A stretch of DNA of 64,000 nucleotides from Casuarius casuarius (GCA_003342895.1 PTFA01000313.1:310001-374000), one strand, 5' to 3'; numbered from the stretch's first letter, positions 1-22,980 are shown. Program-made: numbers and translations. The notes: generated from the letters alone by a model not told the origin.

Positions 1-525
1 ATGCATTATAAAAATGCCTCTCTCAACACACGCTTTTGTTGGCTCTCACAGACAAGAAAATGATACTAAGCAAGTTAATAAAATAGGACAATTATATCAG
101 AAAAGATGGAAAAGATAAGTCTAGAAAAGCCAGTAACTTTTAATTTCAAGGCATTATTGGAGGTTTTCTAGCCTTGTCTCCTGTGATGAAACTGATAAGC
201 CCTGAAGCATCTAATGCCATGTGAAAACAATTGTATCTCTGACATCTCTTACCTTGATTTAGTGATAAAGATAGTGGTTAATATTCCTATTATGATCCCC
301 AAAGCAAACTGTGGGAATCTATTTTGTTAATTCCCATCTAAGTTTTCGAAAGAATTAAAGAAATGAAACAACTGCAATGTTTTCCTGAAACATGAAAATA
401 AATTTTTCAGCCACTCTTTGCAATTGGTTTTGTACCGTATCACTGTTTACTGAAAAACAGATGACAGCACGGCGGAAATTAATGTTTGTTGTGTCGTTGT
501 ACTATAATGACTTTGTGTCTTGATA

Positions 526-531
526 AATAAA
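526..531 (+). terminator. Possible poly(A) signal AATAAA of an upstream + strand transcript
   Basis: AATAAA is preceded by T- and TGT-rich sequence and followed within about 25 bases by GTGT/GTGC-rich sequence, the usual arrangement around a vertebrate cleavage site. No upstream coding sequence is visible in the window, so the transcript it would end is unknown. The hexamer is common by chance in AT-rich DNA. Confidence 0.25.
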
Positions 532-770
532 GTATTACGTGTCTAGAAGGTGCATCAGGTGCATTTCTTCTGAGCTAACACTGTTTTAGGTGATACTACG
601 GGCATTTTTGGATGAGAAACAGGATTTTGGACCATTTGGAAGCATTTCAAATTCCATTGTATTTTTTTCATAAGTAGCAGCTCCAGTAATCATTCTAAAT
701 CCCTTTTGAGAAACTATATTGTTTATTCTTTGGGGGGGTTTGTCTCCTAAATAAATGAATGGTATATTAT

Positions 771-841
771 ACTAGTTAAAAGTGAACATTAGAGGTAATT
801 GTAATTATAGCAATTAACTCGATGTTCACTTTTTAACTAGT
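771..841. repeat. Long near-perfect hairpin (inverted repeat)
   Basis: Arm 771-789 (ACTAGTTAAAAGTGAACAT) is complementary to 822-841 with one extra A/T pair. Inside it, 795-800 and its surroundings continue the pairing with 811-821, with a few mismatches. The whole folds as a stem of about 30 bp with a terminal loop of about 9 bases. This is the size of a pre-miRNA or of a small DNA transposon (MITE) with long inverted termini. I do not recognise it as a named microRNA or repeat family. Confidence 0.75.
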
Positions 842-2075
842 GTAGGGTGCCAATCATTATGTTACTAGGTAGTATATTTGTGTATTATTTTGATACAATA
901 TGTGAATTGTTACAAAATACTTGTGATACATTCTGTTGTACTGCATGCTGCCTTGTTGTGACATGAAATGTATCACATCTCAGCACAGGAAATTATATAA
1001 AATGTTGACTTTCACTCTGTTTTGCCAATCATAATGCATGCTACTTACAGGAAGAAAAATGATGCAAGTTTGCTTTTTTCATATGTAATACAGGATAATG
1101 TTTTCTGCTAAAATTGAAAAGTAAGTCAGCAAGAGGTTTTTCTTCCAGGCCTGTATTTCCAGTATTGGTATTCCAGAGGGGATACCAGTTTGCCAGGTTC
1201 TGCTGTACTGGATTTCCAGTTTTTGTGTACTCCTGTAGAAGAAATCGACCTGGAACAATGAGAAAGCAGAAATATGCTTGTTGGAGGAGCCCTGCTACAG
1301 CTGCAACTGTTCAATTGCTCCTGCGAGAAAACAGTGTTACAGGACCTGTATGAAATCCTGAGCGCTGCTTTTTGTACTGACAGTCAAGATCACACTAGTG
1401 ATAATGTGTTTGCTTCACATTTTGTTATCATTTGGTGGGGGGCTTTTCTCCTCAGATGCAAAGACAATAAATATTTTCCTTTTTTTTTGGCTGTGGTATT
1501 TTGACTGCTCATTCCTGTCAGAATTTAATTGCATTTTTGTTATTGATAAAACAGATTTTTTTCTTCCTTTATATCCAGCTTCCAGATTTTCTTCCTGATC
1601 TGTAGTGTGGTTGTAGTGTGTGGATTTGAGAGCTTTTGTACTGGTTTCTTGAATCTATCACTGCTGTCTGAGCAGTAAGGACAGCGTACCACTGCGAAGG
1701 GCAGCTGGGGGGGAGCAGGGGAGGAAGGACGCCAGCACAGAGACTGCTGCAATACAACAGCTCCTCTGACTGGGAGTATGTTGCCGCGCACTAGTTGCTC
1801 CCTGTTGACTGTCGTTACTGCTGCCTGTGTCGGGCGGGACCTGCAAAACCCCCGTGGCCTGTGACTGATCGCTTAAAAAACCCCAACGGACATTAAATAT
1901 AACGCAGTTCTCCCCATCAGGAGCTTTGCGTAACTGGTTTTTCTCCCGTACTGCGCGCACACAGCCGACTTAGCGCGACGTGCGAGGCCTCCCTTGCCGG
2001 GCATCACTGCCAACGCCGTGGGGGCCCCGGCGGCCAGGGCAGGGCTTCGCGAGGGCGCCTGGGCCCGGCCGCCGC

Positions 2076-2342
2076 NNNNNNNNNNNNNNNNNNNNNNNNN
2101 NNNNNNNNNNNNNNNNNNNNNNNNNNNNNNNNNNNNNNNNNNNNNNNNNNNNNNNNNNNNNNNNNNNNNNNNNNNNNNNNNNNNNNNNNNNNNNNNNNNN
2201 NNNNNNNNNNNNNNNNNNNNNNNNNNNNNNNNNNNNNNNNNNNNNNNNNNNNNNNNNNNNNNNNNNNNNNNNNNNNNNNNNNNNNNNNNNNNNNNNNNNN
2301 NNNNNNNNNNNNNNNNNNNNNNNNNNNNNNNNNNNNNNNNNN
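2076..2342. other. Assembly gap (267 N)
   Basis: This is a run of 267 unknown bases inside the CpG island, ending 26 bases before the CDC73 start codon. Such gaps are common at very GC-rich promoters in avian assemblies. The run probably hides the transcription start and the 5' UTR. Confidence 0.99.
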
Positions 2343-2344
2343 GC

Positions 2345-9879
<7,535 letters not shown>

Positions 9880-9942
9880 CAACCTCATCGAGTATAGACA
9901 GAAGTGCTCCGCTTGAAATTGGCCTTCAGCGATCCACTCAAG
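9880..9942 (+). CDS. CDC73: CDC73 coding exon 4, codons 103 (part)-124 (part)
   Basis: The 63 bp exon completes Ser103 and encodes TSSSIDRSAPLEIGLQRSTQ, then the first base of Val124. Human has TSASIDRS, so one residue differs. The donor is GTACAG, a weak site lacking G at +5, and the next intron is only 89 bp. Small exon, weak donor and tiny intron together suggest recognition by intron definition. Confidence 0.96.
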
Positions 9943-10031
9943 GTACAGTTTAACTAAAAAAATAACCTTAAGGTATGTTTTATGAAAGTGTACTACAATC
10001 TTCTATTTTTAATGTCCTCTTTTTCTTGTAG
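9943..10031 (+). other. CDC73: CDC73 intron 4 (89 bp, very short)
   Basis: The donor is GTACAG and the acceptor CTTTTTCTTGTAG sits behind a T-rich tract. At 89 bp this is the shortest intron in the window and near the lower limit for vertebrate splicing. Confidence 0.95.
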
Positions 10032-10084
10032 TTAAAAGAGCAGCAGATGAAATATTAGCAGAAGCAAAGAAACCAAGAATAGAG
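10032..10084 (+). CDS. CDC73: CDC73 coding exon 5, codons 124 (part)-141 (bipartite nuclear localisation signal)
   Basis: The 53 bp exon encodes VKRAADEILAEAKKPRIE. Two basic clusters, KR (125-126) and KKPR (136-139), separated by nine residues, form the bipartite nuclear localisation signal known in human parafibromin. Ile131 replaces human Val, which leaves the signal intact. The exon ends at a codon boundary. The donor is GTAATG. Confidence 0.96.
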
Positions 10085-11880
10085 GTAATGACAATAACTG
10101 TCATCAATGCAAATTTTGGGAGGAGGGAAATGATTATATTATTTATCTATTTTTGTAGCAGTTCAGCTTAGCTACCTATCTTCTAGGTGCACACATTACA
10201 TCTGTTAGTGTGTAGGTAAACTGGAAAGAGTTTGAATTTAAGAATTTCAGCCTCTAATTTAAACTTGAGACTCTTACTTGCTAGAAATTCTAACATGTTA
10301 GATGTATGTTCTAGTATGAAAGGGGAAAGCTTGGCCACATATATACTATAAGTAGCTGTAAGTCAGACTACATCTGTGTACTACACATCTAGTTGGAAAT
10401 CTGCCCATTAAGAACTGCGTGATTGGAATCTAAATGCTATTTAATGACTTATTACAGTTGTTTGCCTTTCATAACTTGGCATCGTAAATTGAATGTTAGT
10501 TTTAGCTCTGTCATTAGATATTTCTTATTTATTTTACCAGTTATTTTAGGTTTTTTGTAGCAATATAAGAAACTGTTGTCCTTATGATTACTATTATCTA
10601 GTGCTATGTCTTAGGTAGTTTAATAGTGTATTTGCACAAGTACTTCTTAACAAAAGCAGTGTGTCTTGTTATTACACACGTTATTATTTATCACAGCTGT
10701 TTTTAAAAACTGACTTAATACTTTTTTCTTTTTTTTTTAAACTGGGTTAATCCAGTTACGTCTCCTCTGTCAATTTTTATAAATCTGTGTGTATATATTT
10801 TCAGGGTAGTGAGGATTTGATCTTAGAAGAGGAATTATTGAAAATATATAAATTCACTTATTCCAGAGTTGGATTTGAACGTTGTTTGTGCTTAGATGCA
10901 ACTGCATAAGAATCATAAGAACTACGCATTCTTAATGGTACATGAGCAGATGATTGCTATGAGATGACCTACTGATGATCTTAAGTTCTCCGTTACCCTA
11001 TGTGGTTGTGATGCTAATACGTTTTGAAACTGCAGTCCTCCATAATTTGGAGAATCTGTGTGTGGTCCTAATGTAACTTATGGCCATCCTTTGTTTCTCT
11101 ACTGCTCTGCCAGCTCAGAGTCTCCTTTTTTTATAAGCTGTTCAAAGATCATCTCATTGTAGAGATCCCAGGTCTCTCCTAATATATGAGCATGACTGGT
11201 TTTGCTGTGCTTCAGCCTTTTCAAAGAGCTTTTTAGCAGTAAGACAAACTTGATGCCCATTTAAGTTTTGCTGGGGAGCAAAACAGGTGGACTGCAAGTG
11301 GTCCCAGCACTAGAAAGCTGAAATGATGGCGTAAAATTACATCTTTCTCTACTTACGTATGTCTCTCAAACCCAGTTTGAGTAACCAGAAGCTTCCTTAC
11401 TCATGACTGGTTTTTATATACATTGGGAATGTCATTTATAAAAGCTTTGCATTAAGATGTAAGAGTTCTAAGCAATTTTCTTTGAAAAATACCATTGATT
11501 ATATATCTAGGTAAATTTGAGTGTTAGATAAATTTACCTTAAATATATATGTGCATGTATGTAATTTCCTACATAAATACATGTTTTGGTTGCCGACTTA
11601 GTCCTCTGGCTGTTTTTCTTTTCTTTTGAACTGTTGTCTGAACAAGGCTTTTAAAAGGGAATGGTAGTTTTGTTTTTATTATTCTAATTATGCCTGGTGG
11701 TTCTTAGGAGGAAATTTCCAGTAGCTGCCCAGTTAACACTAGTGCATAGTTACAAAAATGCTTGGAAATAAAGACAGTCCTTGCTTATCCAAAAAATTAA
11801 ACTCTGAATAGCTTTAATAGTTTTATTTATTTTAGTAAAAAGAGAACACACAAAAAATTAAACAGTACTGTTACTACTAG
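10085..11880 (+). other. CDC73: CDC73 intron 5 (1,796 bp)
   Basis: AT-rich intron with ordinary T-tracts. No repeat family, RNA gene or extra exon was recognised. The acceptor is TTACTACTAG, with a short pyrimidine tract. Confidence 0.92.
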
Positions 11881-14433
<2,553 letters not shown>

Positions 14434-16013
14434 TAGTTATGAAACTATTTTTATGAAGCAAATAAACTACCTTCTTTTTTCATTTCTGTATCTCTAGCGT
14501 GGTAACTACAGATGCTTGGGGGAGTTATGCTTACGGTGCTAGGTAAAGGTAAGCTGGAAGGCTGTTGGCACATTGATGAAAGAGTTGGTTCTTAGCTTGT
14601 TGCAGTATTCCTAAAATATATCCTAAAATACTTGCTTCAGCCATTTAAAAGATACCGGATAATCACTTAATTCCTCTCAAACAAAGCTGGCTTGAGCTCT
14701 ACAGTTGGGAAGGCTATATGAAATAAGTGCTTATAGGTTTAATACAGACAAGAGAAATTGGTGAGAAGAAGGGGTTTGATAAGAGAAGTAGCAACATACA
14801 AGCATTGGAGAAAGGTCCTAGGGCTACTAGCTGTAGAAAACATTGAAGAAGCAGGGAGAAAAAATGATAAAATTAATAAAACTAGCAAGTGTTAGCATAA
14901 GGAAGCTTTTCTGTTTATTTTTCTTCCTTCGTGCTCCTTGAATTCATGTCTTCAGGTCTAGCCTTGGTTATGTGCCATCCAGAACATGGTTACAAGCACA
15001 AATGATGGCTTGCTTTCTTTAGAGACTTAGGCTTTCCCTATATTGTAGAGATATTTAGCCAGTTTAAGCCAGTCTAGCCAGTTTAAAACGTAGTCAGATT
15101 TCAAAAACAGTAAAAGTGCTTGATACTAGAGCTGGTTTTGAATTTTCTTACCATTCTTTCTTACAACGGCTGCAGTTGTTGGCAGCTTTAAGAAACTCAT
15201 CTCTTTTATTTGGCCACACTCTTCACATAGTCCAGTTCTCACTGTTGATCTTCAAAACAAATGCAAAAATCAGAGTAAGGGAATTGCTGTCTTCAGGCCT
15301 AATACAGGTGTAGATGCTGGGAGAAAGAAGTAGTACAGGTATAGCAAGCGGAGTTTAGAAAAGAAAAAGTGGAAGTTACTTAATCTGTCTGTAAGTTGAT
15401 ATTTGGACAAGGTGTCTGCTGCTGTACATGGCTCATTATTTTTTTGGTAGCCTTGTCTTGTATTTCATGCATTCGTAAGAAAGCAGTTAATGAACAGCTA
15501 GTAGTTGAGGATGCTTATGTACACCATGTTGGAAGTGTATGAATGAGTTCTTGATACTGCATTGCCATTGACTATGAAACCTGTTTCTAGAGCGCAGGTT
15601 AAGTTTGTCTTACAAGATTTTATATATTTTAAATCAGTCTGAGCTGAAATGTTGTCTAGTGAAGATATGTCAGAACTGATGTTTACACTCATGAAACTGC
15701 AGATCTTGGGGGAGAATACTAGCAAAGACTTCTTCTGTAACTTCTTTATTGTGAGAACCTTTGTATATTGAAGCGGATAGCTTCTCAGGTGGCTGAAGAC
15801 TGAACCTGTGCATAGTATATTCACCATCAGAAGTGTTTGGAGTATTAAGTTTTGAATTTTTGCCTTCCAGGCGTTTCCCTTCCTGACTGTGTACATGTTT
15901 TTAAATAAATATCTGACCATTTTATAAAACAAACCATTGAACATTGAGGAAAAACCTTTATTTTGTGTTTAAACTGCAATTGATTCCCTCCTTTCAACTG
16001 TTTCCCTCTATCT

Positions 16014-16035
16014 TTCCATCCATGCATGGATGGAA
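16014..16035. repeat. Perfect 22 bp palindrome
   Basis: The sequence TTCCATCCATGCATGGATGG plus AA reads identically on both strands, centred on ATGCAT. It includes a double CCATCC/GGATGG motif. It could be chance or a dimer binding site. Just downstream is a run of TTTATT/TTTA units. Confidence 0.9.
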
Positions 16036-19000
16036 TCTTTGATTTATTCATTTATTTATTTTAAATAATCTCCTATAGCAGGCTTCAGCAATCCTTTCTG
16101 AAGCAAAAACCTTTTTGTTCCTTCTCTACTGTAAACGTGTTCATAGCACTTGAATTCGTCCTATAGGAACAAATGAAAGTAGTCTGTGTAGGAGTTTGAG
16201 CATTCACAGGAGTATTTGCAAGAAGTCTTTCTGTCTCAGTGACTTCTGATGTACTCAGATTAAAAGCCTGTCTTTCTGCAAGCTCAGGATTATTTCTCAG
16301 ATAAGGAGCATGGTAACAGAAGAGGCTGGGTTGAACACATTTTATTTGTGTGGAGAAATCTAGAACTGGAAACTTGGAAATGTTTATGAGACTTTGAGCA
16401 ATGGTCTCATGGCGGTAGTGTGTGTTGAGCATTTCTGATGCTTTTTTAAAATGTCTTTCATCCTTTTCTTTCTAGGGATTATTGCTAATACTTTAAATTT
16501 TGGGAATATCGTGTGATGTTTTCTTGAAGGTGTGGGCATATTAGGTGAACTCTAGCCCTATGTACAGGAGAAGAAGCATAATCCATGCTATCCAGTCTGT
16601 GGCAAGGCTGAAGAGTTACACCACACAACCTTTCCAGGTTGTTTCAGCTAATGAGCTGGAACAAGTGCTGTGCCTGTTTTACATGTGTGAGTACACAGAG
16701 ACATGTGTAAGTGTCTGGGTACGTGCAGCAACTGCATGGGAGTTGTCCAGCTGCAGGGTTTGTGGATCTCTTGGCCTCTTTTAAGACATCTCCATATTGC
16801 TTCTCTGCTAGCCTCTCTGAGCCTTCTGCAAGTCTGTCTAAGGTACAGCAAGGCACTAGGAGTTTTGGGCGACCCATAAGGCATCTTAAATTATTGTCTG
16901 CCTGGATGCATTCCAGGAAGAAGATTGTCCATTTGGATCTATACAATAGATAATTGCCAGTATTTTATCTTTCTTACCTGTTCTGAATTGCCATTGTTGC
17001 CTGTAGGGAAATCTGCACTTGTAAGGGGCTGAGGGACAGAGCATTAGAGTAAAACTATAACAATTAGATGTGGGATATGCGAATTTGAGGTAAAAAAGAA
17101 TTTGTAATGGAATTAGCTTTGTATAAGATTGAAGAGTGATCAAATATGGGCTCCTTATTCATCTTTCTGTTAATAACACAGTATTTATTTTAGTGTGTTA
17201 CAACTTGTTACAGGATCACAGTTTTATGAAACTCATCCCTGTAGCTGTTTCATAACGCTTGAATTGTAAAAGGCTTATCTTTTTGTCAATATAAGATTGT
17301 TTCTTTATGTACATATTACTTATTTGCTAGATCTAGGTTGAAGCAAAAGTCTCATTTATTACTTCTTGATGCTTCCTTTCTGCAGACTGCCAAATTTGAG
17401 TCTGTCTCAATCTGCATAGTTAATCCTCTCCTTGCTTAATATTTACTTTCCAGAAAAATTGAGCATCCTAAGCTATGACTTTTTAAGATTAAAAAAAAAA
17501 AAAAGATTCTTCTGTCTTCTTTCCTTTCTAATGAAGTAAGCCTAAGTGAAATAAAATGTTTATTTTCTGCCTTAATCCTGGTATTTTATATTCTCTTTGG
17601 AAGTACTTAGATGGGGCTAGGTAGCTCATCTTTTTCTTAAGCCTTATTTTGAAAGTTTGGGAATCTTCTCTGTATTACAAAAATAATTTGTTTCAATAAA
17701 CAACTCTTGGGGGGGAACCCTTACATCACTTTTCGGATTTAGTATCTGTAGGTTTTGTGATTATGTCATAATGTTCTAGTTATCTGTACTCATCTTTGGA
17801 AAAGAAGGTTGATGCTACCCAGTGTATTGTGAAAAGGGCATTATTACAGAGGAGTTTGAGCTCCGGCCTAACTTCATTTTGGAGAACGTGATTGCGAGTT
17901 GTATATATTAAATTCCATAATCTTGGTGGTTTGCTTTTTTTCCCCCCGCTTTGGGAAACTTTGTTTGTGTGCATGGTGATGAGAAGTTCAGAACTGAGTA
18001 AGATGATTGGAGTGATTATAGCTGACCTAGCTAGAGGGATTATTGCTTTCCTAGTATGTGGCGTTTACTGTGGATATAACACACAATTGCAAACTTAGCT
18101 AATACAAAGTCTTACTCTAAGCTACTTCAGAACGTTATTCCTATGTGGTTTTCTTTATTCCTGTACATGGGTATTAAATTGCAGGACTCTTCATTTTTCC
18201 CAGATGAATCTCATCTTTATGGTGGTCAATATTTCTAATTGTGTTATGCCCTTTGTATTATTTTCTGAAAAATATTACTGCTGCAGTTAGTGTTGCATAC
18301 TTTTAGAAAATAAAGATCTTTTTTTCATACCCATTTTAACGATAATGTATTTGAAACAAAAGCTGCAAGAAAGCTTCTTTAAAGTTACTTTCAGTTCTTA
18401 TTTTTGTTCGACATCTTTTGAGCATTCTCGCCAGCGAAGTCATCTGTAAAGGGATTACAACTTAGTTATAATCACAATTTCAGTATAATTTTTAATATGT
18501 TCTTGTAACTGGAGAAGATTTCACTTAAAATAATGGTTTATAGCAAGACTAGTATAGTATTTTAAACTAATCGCTGGTGCCAGCTAAAAGCTCTGAGAGG
18601 AAAATTTTGGAAATTTCAAAGAAATTGATTGTTAACGCAGTCTTATATATGGACTCTAGGTGGCAGAATTGTTCTGCGTTCCTCAAATTCACAATAGTGA
18701 TGCATTTAATAGCTGAATTGAAATGGGGAAGGTATGCCAAGTTAATAGAAACTCCTATCCTCATTAGTGCTCTCAAATGGAACAAGCGTATGGTTTTAAA
18801 ATGGCTGTGCACAAATGTAATGGAAGGATATAGCTTATGTTCCCAAACTCCACTTTATTCGCTTACTTACTAACCCTGGAAGACTGCTGTATTACTGCTA
18901 GACAGTAGTAATGTTTTGAATACAGCTCATAAAGGAAAGATGGGCCAGATCATGAAATTTTTATTCACTTCAAAAAATACTGTATCTTATTGGGTAAATA

Positions 19001-22000
19001 GGTACCTCAAATTCATCAGAAAGCCTGTAGAATAAAACATTGTCTGAATGAAGATCATATTTCCAGCTGTCGTGTTTAGTTTAAGAGCTCCTGTGTTAGA
19101 TGAAGATAGATGCACTTGAACTTAATTTTTGTGAAACTTGTTGGGTTTTTGTGGTTGGAGTAAGCACAGTGCAGAAAGTATCAATAGTTCACGTAGCCAT
19201 TCCACCAGTATGTTTGCATGCTTGCAGCTACTGCGAATGTGCCTGAATATCAAGCTTGTGTACATTCAGCCTTTTGATTCTGAAGGCAAGCTAATTACAC
19301 AATATTAAATGCAATGCTTTAAGACTATCTTCAATTAAGAAGAAGAAGGAGAAGAGCAAATCGGCTTCAGTGGTGAATGATTTATGAACTGAAGATTCTT
19401 TTAGTCACTTAAAAATCAGGAGAGTGATGCCTTAAAGGACTCTAGATTTAAATGTGCACTTAAAAAAATTTAAACTTAATTTACAGTTTCAGTTCATGCT
19501 TTGATTGTTAAGTTTTTAATTCCTGCCCTACTTCTATGGGACCACCTGGATACTGTTGACATATCTCATGCCATGCAGCATCCAGGAATCACTAAAACTG
19601 TGATGGGAACATCGCATTTCTGGTACAGCATCATGCCTTTGTTTGTCAGTGACTGCAAGGGATTTCACAGGATATCTGAGCACAGCAAGCACCTGTAAAG
19701 AAGTGCGGTAGAGCACTTGGGTTTTTTTTTTTTCTTTTTCCATAAGTATGTCCATAGCTATGGATAACGTTTATAGCGTTCTACATCTCTTGACCATCTT
19801 GTGATGCAGATGCAACAAGAAATCCTTATTGTGAGGTCAAGTAAGAGTTTATAGGATCATTTCTAGGCTGTTCTGTCTCTGCAGTGAAATACCATTATGT
19901 AATCTGGTATAAATTTTTTATATCTGTAGGAATATTTTGAAGCTGGATAAACAATGCTGCGTAATGCTATATATGTTCCTAATTTCATATGCCAGATTTC
20001 ATCTCGTATTTTTGTGTGGATAATTGGAATAAAGTAAAAAACAGAATTGTTTTTGACAGGCACATAAAGCTATGATTGTGACTAGAAGTCTTTGTTAGTG
20101 AGCCATTGAGGTTATGGCTACTTACAGAAATTAAATATAGGTTACAGAATAAAGATTGCAGTCTTTTAAATAGAGCATAGTTTGTTCTAAATAAAAGTAG
20201 CTTGACTGCAAAAGGAATCTTGTTAGTGATGCAACTTCACTGAAAGTCTTCCTCAGCAGAGCAGGTTGGCTTTATTTGCTCTGGTATTTATCCTCAAACA
20301 GCCTGATGTTAAGTTAACACCAGTGATAGTTACCACTATGTTATGTTGATCACTGTGCTGGTGGGAGATAGAGCATCTGTGCCAGTAAATTTTGAAAATT
20401 AACATACTGTTGTTGCAGGCTTTCCTAAAGAAAATATGACTTTTTCCTGTAAGAAAATAGTACACTGTGTTTATCTGCCCGTAGCTCCCATTCTTGATAT
20501 ACTCTGTTGGCTACCATCCTTTTCCCTTACAATTTACGTCTTGTGCATGGGTGCTCTTTTTTAGGGGAATGCCTGAGGATGGGAGGAAGAAACTATCATT
20601 GTAGAGCTTTATTTAAAACAAAAAACACCCAAGAGCCTGATTAGATAGTTGCTGAAACATTGCCTCTCTTTTCCAGCATGATGAATTATTATTAGGAGCA
20701 GGCATGGCTGGAATCAACAGAGAGAGCTTTCATAGAAATAGCGGTACTCCAGAGAGAGAGAAACAAAAATTGAAGAAATTGCCCTTAAATACTAAGGATT
20801 TTCCTAAGCATTGTTTTTAAAGCACGTTCAAATTCCTCAATGATTTAATGCAGAGGCACATCAGGTGTTTTTCTGCTCTGTGCCCCAAACCAGAAGCTTT
20901 TGGTAATAAAAATATTACATTTTGTATTAAGTTTAGCTAAATTTAGGGCAGAAGCTAGGGGATGATCACAGTTTGACCTCTTTAGAGATGAGCAATGAAA
21001 ATTTGTTTCTCCCGTCCGTCGCAGCTTTGCAAACCAGTCATAGCTGTAATGGCATTCTTGCTCAATCACTTTTCTGTCACAGCAATGTAATCCTGCATCC
21101 CAGAGCAAGCCAGTGAACAACAAGATGATCATCTTCGTTTGAGTGTTTATTAAAACACTGTTGTTTTTCCCCAGTAAACAGATATTAGTTGTGGCCTTGG
21201 AGCACCTGCATTTTCACGCTGTCAGAGAAAACATCAGCAAGAACGCTTTGTAATTCCATCGTTATTAATGACTTCTTTCCTCAGTGGTCTGGAAAAATCC
21301 TAGTTTTTAGCTGTTGTAAATTGAAATTGCATGTTCTGGACCAAGTTTTAGGTTACCAAAACCCGAGATGCTTATATGCCTTTGAAAAATCCGGAATTTG
21401 AAATTTAAGCCTGACTTTAAGAATATGGTGAGCGTAGGTTTTATGAATGAAATGTGCAGGGGAAAGCTGGTTGTAGTTTCTTTGTGACTGAAAGAAGCCT
21501 TGGCTTCTACATGGACAGTCACTCTTCTAGATTCTTCCTTTTATTAATTAGTTTCTCCCTCCTGAATTTCAGAAGAATGAGTAGTTTGTCATTTCCAAGA
21601 GGTAGTGTGTGTTGAAACACAGCAATGGCTTTTGTGATTGATATGCTGCCCGGTCCAGAGGTCAGGAGAAATCTGTGCATTTCCAGGAAAAGCATGCAGT
21701 TAGACTCATTTTTCAAAGAACAGACTTGAGTTTGAGTATTCTTCTATGACGGATATGTGCATGGCTCCCAGCTCTTTAAAGTTGTTCTGTTGTCCCCCCC
21801 CAAGATTTTTGTAACTGGAAAGAGCTTCAAACACAGTTTTGTGAGAGTTCTTTAAGTTTTTGTGAAAAGAACTGTTTTGTGCAAGAAATGGCTTTGCCTT
21901 TCTAAGTCCTTTTTGGTGGTCTTCCATTTCCAGCCCCTCCGTCCCGGAGTCGCCTGACAACATGCTACCTGAGGGTAACTAAACTAACCTGGAACAGCTT

Positions 22001-22669
22001 TGAGTCCTACAAAACTCATGCTGGAAGTTCTTGTTTTATAACTTTTTCACATGTTTTGTAATGCCGACAGTGTTAATTACACTTCAGTGTTAGCATAGGT
22101 TCTTCCAGAGTATTCTAAGTATTTTATGAATACTTTCTACTCTTCCGAACCAATAATGAAGTTATTTTCATATAATAACTGATAGAAGGTTCCTTTTACT
22201 GATGAACCACTGCTGAAAGTTACCAGTAAAGAAGGATTTTGTTGTGTGCACATCATCACTGTAAACTCAAAGCACCTCTAGAGTGTTAATACAATACTGA
22301 GCCCATGCCTTTCAAAAAGATTAATTAGCATTTACATTTTTGCTTAGAACAAAACAATCCTAGTAATATTACCTGGAGGAATGTGTTTAAAAGCCTTGAC
22401 CAGTGTCTGTTCGGGAGTGCCTCAATGGCTTGGGGTGAGCTGACAAAACACCGCACAAAACTGTAGGAATTATTATCTTGGTTCATTCGCAAGTCCTGGA
22501 TTCGTGAATGTAATCTCTGTGCTTGCCTTCTCCCGTTCATACTGGGAAGCTGAACTGCTCAAAGATTATTTGGTGCCAAATGGAATGAGGTGATTCATAT
22601 AATTCAAAATAAATAATAAAGTCACAGTATGACAGAGGCATGTCCATGAACAATTAAAAACCAGTTCAG

Positions 22670-22980
22670 GTATGTGGCGCTCTGCTCAAGAGCTTTGTTG
22701 GAAAGCTTGGGAGGCGGCTGCCTACCTGCCTGGCCTTGCTGCCCCTGGCAGGAGCTGGGGAGCCCTCCCGAGGGCTCGGCTTTGGCAGGATGCTGCCTGC
22801 CAGGGGAAGCTGCCTGCAGCAGAGGGGAGGCAGGCGGTGGGAGGGCGCAGCCCCGCAGCAGCTCCGGCGGCAGGGGTGGCGAGGGGTCAACATTTCTGTT
22901 CCCGCAAGCAGCAGCACGTGCTACAGGTGGAAGAGTACCGGAGGAGCTGTGAGGGGGTAGCTGGCGAGAGGGGTAAGGGC
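22670..22980. promoter_or_regulatory. GC-rich intronic block in intron 7
   Basis: This patch of about 300 bp is much richer in G+C than the surrounding intron and contains a CACGTG E-box (in AGCAGCACGTGCTAC, itself a palindrome-like core). Several frames are open on both strands because stops are rare in GC-rich DNA; no protein family is recognisable. It may be an enhancer or a remnant of an inserted GC-rich element. Function is inferred from composition only. Confidence 0.3.

Larger units (their letters stand above)
1..1790. other. Upstream flanking DNA, no gene recognised
   Basis: This AT-rich stretch lies 5' of CDC73. I see no coding exon that matches a family I know, and the short open frames here lack recognisable motifs. 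It holds a long hairpin at 771-841 and a possible + strand poly(A) signal at 526-531. GC content rises from about 1690 into the CpG island. In the human genome, from memory, GLRX2 lies upstream of CDC73 in the opposite orientation, but I cannot identify any GLRX2 exon here. Confidence 0.6.
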
